Below, piece by piece: positions 7,318 through 12,980 of a stretch of 12,980 nucleotides of DNA. The position numbers and the translations under genes are program-made. The stretch is from positions 1 to 12,980 of the forward strand of contig JAVETB010000077.1 of assembly GCA_034006265.1 (NCBI GenBank). Reading direction: 5' to 3'. Under the pieces are notes generated by a model, which was not told the DNA's origin, ran no database searches, and saw only the letters and a list, made by a program, of their open reading frames with translations. Each line of letters starts with the position of its first letter. The stretch's first letter is position 1. The stretch is from Syntrophus sp034006265. GTDB lineage: Bacteria > Desulfobacterota > Syntrophia > Syntrophales > Syntrophaceae.

Positions 7318-7358
7318 GAAGTCTGCCTGTCTCCTGCTAGTGGGCCATAGGAAAGTCC

Positions 7359-8267
7359 CTATTGCGGGTTCTGGGAATCTTCAAGAATGATCACTTCAAC
7401 GCGGCGGTTCTGCTGGCGTCCGGCAGCGGTCTTGTTGCTGGCCACCGGGGAGGTTTCTCCATAACCCTTTGTCGCGATGCGGCTTTCATCAACCCCTTTT
7501 TCAACCAGGGCCTTCTTGACTGCGTCGGCCCGCCGCTTGGAAAGTGTCAGATTATATTCCGAACTTCCCCTGCTGTCCGTATGGCCTTCGATGACGATTT
7601 TCCGAGTGGGGTATTTATTCATGAACTGACTCAACTGATCGATGTTCTTCTCGGCTCCCGCTGTAAGAGTGGCCCGGTTCGTCGCAAAAAGGATGTCGCC
7701 CAGGGTGACAACCATTCCCCGGTCGGTAGGCCTTGCCTTGAGCTCTTCCATTTCAGCTTTCAGCCGTGCAAGCTCAGCTGCCTTTCGCTCCGCTTCAACG
7801 GCTTTCTGCTCCGCCTCCATCCGGGCTTTTTCCAGTGCCGTCCCTTTTTCCCTTGCGGACAGTGTGGCCTTTCCTAACTCCCTTTCCCGAAGCTGCAGGA
7901 TCAGCTGATCCTTCTCCTTTGAAAGATTCAAGGTTTCCTGTTCCGCCAGCGTACGTTCCGCCGATGCAACGGCAAGCTGTGTCTTTCTTTCGGACATGTA
8001 GGCCAGATGCTCCTTTTGGGCGGTGTCATCCTCAACCTTTTCCGCCTCTTTCAAGGTCTGCTCCGCCTCATAAAGAGGAACGGCGGCGGTTGAAGCAATC
8101 TGGGGGTTCTGCTTGGCTTCTTCCAGAGCGGCCCGCGCTTTGGTTACAGCATCAATGGCCCTCTGTTCCTGGGGGGTGATGCCGGCACATCCGGCAATAA
8201 ATAAAGATATTCCCACCAAAAGAAGAATGTCGACGATGATGAATCTGTTTCTTTTAATTTTCTCCAT
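7359..8267 (-). CDS. OmpA-family lipoprotein with N-terminal DUF4398-like coiled coil
   Basis: This 302-residue protein probably anchors the outer membrane to peptidoglycan. A signal peptide ends in the lipobox FIAG-C27, so lipidation is expected. Residues about 31-180 are a long Ala/Glu/Lys/Arg-rich helical stretch with strong coiled-coil character, beginning with a DUF4398-like part (PQEQRAIDAVTKARAALEEA). The OmpA C-terminal peptidoglycan-binding domain is at about 184-295. It has IEGHTDSRGSSEYNLTLSKRRA (226-247), where D231 and R246 match the diaminopimelate-binding pair of E. coli OmpA, and NRRVEV at 287-292. The ATG at 8267 has AGGAGG 8 bases upstream. The DUF4398 lipoprotein gene ends 12 bases before it, so the two form an operon. 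Confidence 0.92.
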   Translation of the reverse strand: MEKIKRNRFIIVDILLLVGISLFIAGCAGITPQEQRAIDAVTKARAALEEAKQNPQIASTAAVPLYEAEQTLKEAEKVEDDTAQKEHLAYMSERKTQLAVASAERTLAEQETLNLSKEKDQLILQLRERELGKATLSAREKGTALEKARMEAEQKAVEAERKAAELARLKAEMEELKARPTDRGMVVTLGDILFATNRATLTAGAEKNIDQLSQFMNKYPTRKIVIEGHTDSRGSSEYNLTLSKRRADAVKKALVEKGVDESRIATKGYGETSPVASNKTAAGRQQNRRVEVIILEDSQNPQ

Positions 8268-8279
8268 CTTTTGCTCCTC

Positions 8280-8663
8280 CTATTTCTGCCTTCGCTCCAG
8301 TTCTTTTCGCATGGAATCGATCGTATTCCGCATTTCCCCGGAAATCTCCTTTGCCTTCACCGCACGCGTCTTCGCCCTGGCGACATCGGCGTCGAGAGTC
8401 GCCTCATCGGCCAGGCGTCCCGCCTGCTCGTACTCTTCAGCGGCCACCGCCTCCTTCGCCTGCTTTAATTTATCCTCTGAAATTCTCAGATCGAGCGGGG
8501 CATTCACAATGGCGTTACTTTCCCGGGCGCCTGATATCGCCCTCTCGGCGTTCGCGATCTTTTCGTTCGGCACCGCCACCTTTTCCGCACAGCCCATGAT
8601 TGTAAGGCCAAAAATGAGAGATGCGCCTGCCATGACAAGAATGATTCTGTTTTTTGAAATCAT
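8280..8663 (-). CDS. Small DUF4398 lipoprotein
   Basis: This 127-residue protein has a signal peptide ending in the lipobox LTIMG-C25. A helical DUF4398-type domain of about 100 residues follows (NEKIANAERAISGARES, then KLKQAKEAVAAEEYEQAGRLADEATLDADVARAK). The domain resembles the N-terminal half of the next gene product, so the two may have arisen by duplication or may pack together in the periplasm. The ATG at 8663 has GGAAGGAG 6 bases upstream. The function is unknown; an envelope-spacing or scaffold role is inference. It is the first gene of the two-gene operon. Confidence 0.85.
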   Translation of the reverse strand: MISKNRIILVMAGASLIFGLTIMGCAEKVAVPNEKIANAERAISGARESNAIVNAPLDLRISEDKLKQAKEAVAAEEYEQAGRLADEATLDADVARAKTRAVKAKEISGEMRNTIDSMRKELERRQK

Positions 8664-9291
8664 TGGCTACTCCTTCCAAAATTTTATTCATGCGATCCGG
8701 CAGAGACTGCTGTGTTGCCGGATCCGTTAACTCACGTTATTAACCGTTGACTATAAAGCTGCCGGCTGAAACTAAAGGTTAAAGAACCAACGATCAGCGC
8801 AAAGAAAAAGGTGTTTCCCTGTTCATTCCGGTTTTTGATAAAAAAGTGTGATGAGTCTGTAAGCATGTTATGCGATTTTCTTGAATAACCGCATTTCGAT
8901 TTCTGATCGTCCGGATGCTCCGTTGTGATTCTCCAGGCAAGGAGGAATCCTTGCTGGCGGATTTTAGCCCCCCGGAATTCTTTTCCATGGAAACATTTTT
9001 GACCAGCGCATGTTTCTTAATCCTGACCACGGCTTCTGACAAAATGCGGAGTCAGCAGTTGCCTACAGGCTGAGTCCGGTGGAATAAATACACGTTGACC
9101 TGGATGAAACTCTCGTTGGGTTAATAAAGAGTTAGGCGCTTTAAGTATAACCTGTAAACAATGATGAGTAAATCATTTTTTATTGGCGGATCCATAGAAT
9201 GGTTGATGAGGGGTCGCACTGCCGGCCGTTCTGATTGTCTCCGGGAAATCATGGTGTCGAGACGGCCCATGTGTCTTGAAATCAGCTGAGA
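8664..9291. other. Gene-free region of about 630 bases
   Basis: I find no gene with a start, ribosome site and family similarity. Besides the hairpin at 8694-8724 it holds three structures. A tight hairpin at 8933-8957 has GCAAGGA and TCCTTGC around a GGAA tetraloop, with outer CCA/TGG pairs. A weak AT-rich stem with a short T run lies at 9160-9180. Nested repeats lie at 9224-9267 (GGCCGT with ACGGCC, and GTCTC with GAGAC), just after ablB. The leader of the DUF4398 operon occupies its left end and the 3' end of the abl transcript its right end. Confidence 0.5.
8694..8724 (-). other. Leader hairpin before the DUF4398 operon
   Basis: A perfect 9-pair inverted repeat, GATCCGGCA (8694-8702) and TGCCGGATC (8716-8724), with a 13-base loop lies 30 bases upstream of the small lipoprotein gene. 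It has no T-tract. It could stabilise the leader RNA or be a protein-binding palindrome. A possible -10, TATAGT on the minus strand, lies further upstream (8751-8756), but I found no convincing -35. Confidence 0.4.
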
Positions 9292-10143
9292 TTACGAAAT
9301 GGCCTTGTACCAGATGTTCATGCTTTCGATATGTGCGGAAATGTTTGTGTTGTTTATCAACCTTCCTCCATAGGCATAACCGAGTCTGGAAAAGGTGATG
9401 TTCATTCCCGGGGATTTTGCCCGGGAAATGGTGTAGGCTGTCTTGATGCCTTTAGGTCTCATCTCTTTTTCCATTTGAATAAGCAGATGCACCCCCAGGC
9501 TCCGTCTCTGCCACGGGGTAAGTGTTGCAAAATCGGTCATTTCAACATTTTCGGCTGACAGGTCCATTTCGGCGGAAGAAAGGGCCACCAGCTTTTTGTC
9601 TGTTTCGACCCCGAAATAGTCGACATGACTTCGCATGGTATCAAGGAGATAAGCGGGATTATGGATTGGAAAAGGATAGGTCGGAAAAACGGCCCTGTAG
9701 ATGGAGGCCATTTCCTCCACATCTCTTTCCCTGCAGCGGCGTATTGAGAATTGGTTTTCATCCAGCGGTGCCGCAGGGGTTCCGGCCCTGCTGAGTGCGA
9801 GGCGGAGAATTGCATCCAGGGTTGCTGCATCCGCTTCGGATGCACGCCGCCCCTCCAGGTAATATCCCAAAAATATTCCCGCATCGCACCTGTTGTAGAG
9901 TCCGGGAATGGAAGCCTCTTCGACGTAACCCGCCTGGAAAAACCAGCTCGAACGGTGCGACGGAACTTTAACGAAGATCTTCGTATAACCGCTCCGTTTC
10001 GCCCATCGGACCAGGTCGAACGGGAGATCGCCGTTTGAGCCGTCTCCTAATTTCAACAGGTAGATCCGGTCATTGTACGGACCATGCTGGATGATGGAGC
10101 CGCATGGGAGCGTTTCCAGCCGGTCCGGAACGTGTCTGCTCAT
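9292..10143 (-). CDS. ablB: Beta-lysine N6-acetyltransferase
   Basis: This 283-residue GNAT enzyme transfers acetyl from acetyl-CoA to the epsilon-amino group of beta-lysine, giving the compatible solute N-epsilon-acetyl-beta-lysine in the cytoplasm. The N-terminal part (about 10-125) is the extra domain typical of AblB. The GNAT fold covers about 132-282, with the acetyl-CoA loop WQRRSLGVHLL (211-221) and the C-terminal stretch FSRLGYAYGGRLINNT (251-266). The ATG at 10143 overlaps the ablA stop (ATGA) and has GGAAGGA 8 bases upstream. Coupling to ablA supports the assignment strongly. No terminator with a T-tract is visible downstream. Confidence 0.93.
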   Translation of the reverse strand: MSRHVPDRLETLPCGSIIQHGPYNDRIYLLKLGDGSNGDLPFDLVRWAKRSGYTKIFVKVPSHRSSWFFQAGYVEEASIPGLYNRCDAGIFLGYYLEGRRASEADAATLDAILRLALSRAGTPAAPLDENQFSIRRCRERDVEEMASIYRAVFPTYPFPIHNPAYLLDTMRSHVDYFGVETDKKLVALSSAEMDLSAENVEMTDFATLTPWQRRSLGVHLLIQMEKEMRPKGIKTAYTISRAKSPGMNITFSRLGYAYGGRLINNTNISAHIESMNIWYKAIS

Positions 10144-11450
10144 GAACCGTTTCCTTCCCTTCTCTCGTGCCGGTCATTGTTCCTGGGAATCAGGGCAATG
10201 GTGTCGTCATAATCCGCCAGCAGTTTTTCGATCCCCACGGAACGATATTCCCCCGCATCTTCGAGAGCGAGCTGGAGATTACATTCCGCGCAATTTCGAT
10301 CACAGAACGTCGGTTCATAGGAATCGGGCTCTTTATACGTGGTAATAACCCCTTCATAATTTCGTAAAACAACCTTGTTGGTAGACCATGAGATAAGATA
10401 ATTCGGCATGACCGGAATTTTACCACCCCCTCCTGGGGCATCGATGACATAGGTCGGGACGCAGAATCCGCTCGTGTGACCTATCAGGCTTTCAAGAATT
10501 TCGATTCCTTTTCCCACGGGGGTTCGAAAATGACTGAGACCTTCGGAAAGATCACACTGGTAGAGATAGTAGGGCCTCACCCGATTCGCTACGAGTTTAT
10601 GAACCAGGGAGCGCATAATCCGGGGGCAGTCATTGACACCAGACAGGAGAACGGATTGATTTCCCAGGGGGATCCCGGCATCTGCAAGTTTTCTGAGGGC
10701 GAGTTTTGAAGAGGTTGTCAATTCCCGGGGATGGTTGAAGTGAGTGTTGATCCAGAGGGGATGATGCGTCCTTAGCATTTCAACCAGCTCATCCGTGATG
10801 CGGTAGGGAAGCACAGCAGGTGTGCGTGTTCCAATCCGTATGACTTCGACATGCTCGATTTTTCTTAGCTCGGAGAGAATCCAGTCCAAATAATCTGTCG
10901 GCAGGAGAAAAGGGTCGCCGCCGCTCAGGAGGACATCCCTTACCCGCGGCGTATCTCTTATATATTCGATTCCCTGGAGGATCTGGCTTCGGCTTGGGAT
11001 CGTGTCCCGGTCTCCCACACGGCGCTTTCTTGTGCAGTGACGGCAATACATGGAGCACATGTTGCTCACCAGGAATAACACGCGATCGGGATACCTGTGT
11101 GTCAACCCTGGAACCGGGCTGTCCCTGTCCTCGTGCAGAGGGTCCGTCATGTCCGTTTTTTGAATCTCAAGTTCCTTGATGTCCGGGAAACTTTGTTTGA
11201 ATACCGGATCGTTTTCCAGATTTTCCGTATCAATCAGTGAGAGATAATAAGGTGTGATCGACATCGGGAATTTTTCGATGATCAACTTGAAGTGATGACG
11301 CATGGCTGTTGGCAATTCGATATTCAGCAGGTTTTCAAACGTTTCCAGATCCCTGACGCAGTGCCTGAGCTGCCATTGCCAGTCCTTCCAGTTCCCAATC
11401 GAACTTCCATCGATTTCATTGAGTATTTTGTGCTGAGATTCCGTTAACAT
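10140..11450 (-). CDS. ablA: Lysine 2,3-aminomutase
   Basis: This 436-residue radical-SAM, PLP-dependent enzyme converts L-lysine to L-beta-lysine, the first step to N-epsilon-acetyl-beta-lysine. The iron-sulfur cysteines are C132, C136 and C139 in SNMCSMYCRHCTRKRR. LSGGDP at 175-180 is the SAM-contact motif. PLP is expected on K344 in APGGGGKIP. Candidate substrate-binding aspartates are D300 (YQCDLSEG) and D337 (VIDAPG). The C-terminal zinc cysteines CDRNCAEC (C383, C387, C390) are kept. All key residues are present, so it should be active; it needs an anaerobic cell. The ATG at 11450 follows GGGAGGA at 8 bases. It is co-transcribed with ablB from the promoter near 11850. Fermentative lysine breakdown is a less likely role, since ablB follows. 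Confidence 0.96.
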   Translation of the reverse strand: MLTESQHKILNEIDGSSIGNWKDWQWQLRHCVRDLETFENLLNIELPTAMRHHFKLIIEKFPMSITPYYLSLIDTENLENDPVFKQSFPDIKELEIQKTDMTDPLHEDRDSPVPGLTHRYPDRVLFLVSNMCSMYCRHCTRKRRVGDRDTIPSRSQILQGIEYIRDTPRVRDVLLSGGDPFLLPTDYLDWILSELRKIEHVEVIRIGTRTPAVLPYRITDELVEMLRTHHPLWINTHFNHPRELTTSSKLALRKLADAGIPLGNQSVLLSGVNDCPRIMRSLVHKLVANRVRPYYLYQCDLSEGLSHFRTPVGKGIEILESLIGHTSGFCVPTYVIDAPGGGGKIPVMPNYLISWSTNKVVLRNYEGVITTYKEPDSYEPTFCDRNCAECNLQLALEDAGEYRSVGIEKLLADYDDTIALIPRNNDRHERREGNGS

Positions 11451-11834
11451 GGGAAATCCTCCCTCTTGAATGTTTCTGATTTATCCGCTGCCACCCCGTT
11501 GTGACGGCTGACGGGTATGGAGATGCATTCCGTTCGAATTGCAAAATGTTCTGCCTCCATCTGCCTCCAGCCGGCCAATGATCCCATGTCCTGCGTGGGT
11601 CCAGAGGGGCACGGTTTCAGTCGGATCCGTCAGGATGACGCAGATGTGAATCGGCTGATGTGTGCAGAGGCAAAAGCTGTGGGATTGTAAGTCCTATGAA
11701 TCAGTCCGATTTTCTGGATTAGATATTCAATGACCGGATAAAGCGGCAAAAGGCTGCATCATTCGATATTCACAAGTGATACTGCTTGGTTGCCTCGAAT
11801 ATCCATCCAGTTAGAACATTTCCTGTTGGAATGT
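11451..11834 (-). other. Long 5' leader of the abl operon
   Basis: About 390 bases separate the predicted start near 11841 from ablA. No known riboswitch was recognised. The stretch contains an exact tandem 10-base repeat (TGGAGGCAGA twice, 11550-11569, minus strand), each copy holding a GGAGG. It also holds short reading frames, one of which (11444-11587) ends across the ablA start codon. A partial inverted repeat, ACATT with AATGT, lies next to the operator (11816-11834). Confidence 0.5.
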
Positions 11835-11846
11835 TTCTTGTAAGAA
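11835..11846. promoter_or_regulatory. Candidate MarR operator, perfect palindrome TTCTTGTAAGAA
   Basis: This is a perfect 5-2-5 palindrome centred on the predicted abl transcription start. On the minus strand the wider block TTCTTACAAGAAACATT matches the marR-side copy at 16 of 17 positions. A dimer bound here would block initiation. Binding by the local MarR is inferred from the shared site, not shown. Confidence 0.6.
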
Positions 11847-11847
11847 G

Positions 11848-11877
11848 ATAATAGCGGACTCCGCAAGGATATGTCAA
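11848..11877 (-). promoter_or_regulatory. Sigma70 promoter of the abl operon
   Basis: On the minus strand a perfect TTGACA (11872-11877) and a near-consensus TATTAT (11848-11853) are separated by 18 bases, with a start expected near 11841. The -35 sits in the 15-base block TCTTGACATATCCTT, which is identical upstream of marR. This is the best promoter in the window. The 5' untranslated leader would be about 390 bases. Confidence 0.75.
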
Positions 11878-12143
11878 GAAAAACTATTGGTTATGGCTAA
11901 ACGCATTGCAGGCAGGCAACTATTGGTGGGGGTGACATGGGTAAGACGGTTGAAATATCATTAAAATCTTTAAGGTGCCCTGGACCTGGAGAGGATCGGA
12001 AAATCCCATAGAGCGTTCAAGGACGTCATCACGATGAAAAACGGCGCCGCTTGTGCAGGATTGGAAAGTACAAAAGCATGAGATCCCGTAGACAAAAAAT
12101 GAAGAGGACGGCTCCCTGGATGAAGGAAGCGCACCCTGCTGCC
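11878..12143. other. Gene-free region between the ClC gene and the abl promoter
   Basis: No convincing gene is present. A 24-codon plus-strand frame (11937-12011) has a G-rich stretch before it but no recognisable product. A short plus-strand open stretch in another frame, ending at 12081, reads like protein (ERIGKSHRAFKDVITMKNGA) but has no start or family match. No clear terminator for the ClC gene was found. Confidence 0.45.
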
Positions 12144-12980
12144 TTAAGAATCCGACTTTCTCACATGGGATCTATTCCGGATGCACTTTTTGATTTTTTT
12201 GAGAATTCTCAGCAGGAATCCCATCAGGCTCTTATCCCTGAGCCTGGGAGACGTATGGATTTGCTCCAACTCCGTTCCGATTTCAACATTGACGGAAGTG
12301 GATTTTTGAAAAGACAGAACCTGCGTCGGGAAAACGCTTCTGTGCCCCGTCATGAGAAAACTGACAATGCAGGCAATGGCCGCGTAAGGGGAGATTGCGC
12401 TCCCGAAAAATTCCACAGCCAGGATGCTTGACGCGATGGGGGTGTTGGTTGTTCCCGCCAAAAGACTGACAAAACCGACTGCGGCGAAGGTCGCTCTGTC
12501 CAGCTCGAGCAGGTCGGCGAACAGGCTTCCAGCCGTCGCTCCGATGCACAGGATCGGCATGACCAGGCCGCCGCTGCCTCCGAAATTCAGTGTGATGCTG
12601 GTAAAAATCGCCTTGAGCAGGAAGGCGTAAAAAATGATTTCTTCACCCCTGAGGGCTTTCTGAATCGCTTCGAGACCGGTACCGAGGAACTGTTTCGAAA
12701 AGATCAGCGTCAGTCCGATGAGGAACACGCCGCCGATCAGCCCCCGAAGAGGTAGAAATGTACCGAATTTCCGGGAGAATTTATTTCCTTTCTTCAGAAT
12801 CTCAATGACCAGTAAGGAGCAGAGTCCAAAAAAAATTCCGGAGAACACGATCTTCAGGATGAAGGCTTCTGTCAAGGCCGGCGCAAAATCGAAGGGATAA
12901 AACTGGTAGTGAATTCCGAAAAGCAGGGCAATATGGTAGCCCGTAATTCCGGCGATGATGGATGGTAAGAGAATTTCGTA
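12144..12980 (-). CDS. ClC-family chloride channel or transporter (5' part missing at window edge)
   Basis: The visible 278 residues are the C-terminal part of a multi-pass ClC protein, open to the right edge. Hydrophobic helices run from about residue 5 to 212. The anion-site loop appears as GGSGGLVMPILCIGATAGSLFA (134-155), the counterpart of the GGIFAP region of E. coli ClC. The next conserved stretch is GFVSLLAGTTNTPIASSILAVEFFG (169-193). GHRSVFPTQ (212-220) aligns roughly with the end-helix carrying the anion-coordinating Tyr, here apparently Phe217. No CBS domains follow, only a basic tail (RILKKIKKCIRNR). The selectivity Ser and gating Glu motifs lie in the missing part, so channel versus proton-coupled exchanger cannot be decided. 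It lies upstream of, and on the same strand as, the abl operon, which has its own promoter. Confidence 0.87.
   Translation of the reverse strand, partial: YEILLPSIIAGITGYHIALLFGIHYQFYPFDFAPALTEAFILKIVFSGIFFGLCSLLVIEILKKGNKFSRKFGTFLPLRGLIGGVFLIGLTLIFSKQFLGTGLEAIQKALRGEEIIFYAFLLKAIFTSITLNFGGSGGLVMPILCIGATAGSLFADLLELDRATFAAVGFVSLLAGTTNTPIASSILAVEFFGSAISPYAAIACIVSFLMTGHRSVFPTQVLSFQKSTSVNVEIGTELEQIHTSPRLRDKSLMGFLLRILKKIKKCIRNRSHVRKSDS

Noticed and set aside
8794..9042. Minus-strand frame of 82 codons
   Set aside because: It starts with TTG, has no ribosome site, resembles no known family and spans a hairpin. It is probably chance.
9160..9180. AT-rich stem AATGAT/ATCATT followed by T residues, as a terminator
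   Set aside because: The stem has only six weak pairs and no gene on the plus strand ends upstream of it.
11937..12011. Plus-strand 24-codon frame with a G-rich stretch before it
   Set aside because: Too short to judge, with no recognisable product and no promoter seen.
12051..12431. Plus-strand frame of 126 codons
   Set aside because: Most of it is antisense to the ClC gene, and the codon pattern and family evidence favour ClC.
1..12980. CRISPR array, tRNA, rRNA, insertion sequence or phage attachment site
   Set aside because: I found no repeated spacer pattern, cloverleaf, transposase or integrase in any frame.

Overview
The window looks like chromosomal DNA of an anaerobic, Syntrophus-like bacterium of the former Deltaproteobacteria. 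This is inference: G+C is about half by eye, lysine 2,3-aminomutase sits with beta-lysine N-acetyltransferase (an osmolyte route known from methanogens and some anaerobic bacteria), and a DUF5752 protein lies beside a TreT-type trehalose synthase. I saw no tRNA, rRNA, CRISPR array, insertion sequence or phage gene.

Layout. 1-815 (minus): partial MscS-family mechanosensitive channel, cut by the left edge. 929-2209 (minus): membrane-anchored M23 peptidase. 2272-2766 (minus): MarR-family regulator. 2767-3016: control region with promoters on both strands, a near-palindrome and a structured leader. 3017-7231 (plus): tightly packed trehalose operon, DUF5752 - treT - otsB - otsA. 7232-7358: convergent terminator region. 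7359-8663 (minus): a two-gene lipoprotein operon, DUF4398 then DUF4398/OmpA. 8664-9291: about 630 bases without a convincing gene. 9292-11450 (minus): ablA-ablB, making N-epsilon-acetyl-beta-lysine. 11451-12143: long ablA leader, promoter and operator, and a gene-free stretch. 12144-12980 (minus): 3' part of a ClC-type chloride channel or transporter.

Most genes fit one theme, the response to osmotic change: two solute pathways (trehalose by two routes, and acetyl-beta-lysine), a tension-gated release channel, an anion transporter, and cell-wall or envelope proteins.

The most interesting signal is regulatory. The region upstream of marR and the region about 390 bases upstream of ablA share two sequence blocks. 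One is a 15-base block holding a perfect TTGACA -35 element. The other is a palindrome, TTCTTGTAAGAA, perfect before ablA and with one mismatch before marR. At abl the palindrome lies on the predicted transcription start. At marR the near-palindrome lies on the predicted start of an opposing promoter that would drive the trehalose operon. I infer that this MarR protein is a local osmolyte regulator controlling itself, the trehalose operon and the abl operon. This is a hypothesis from sequence alone.
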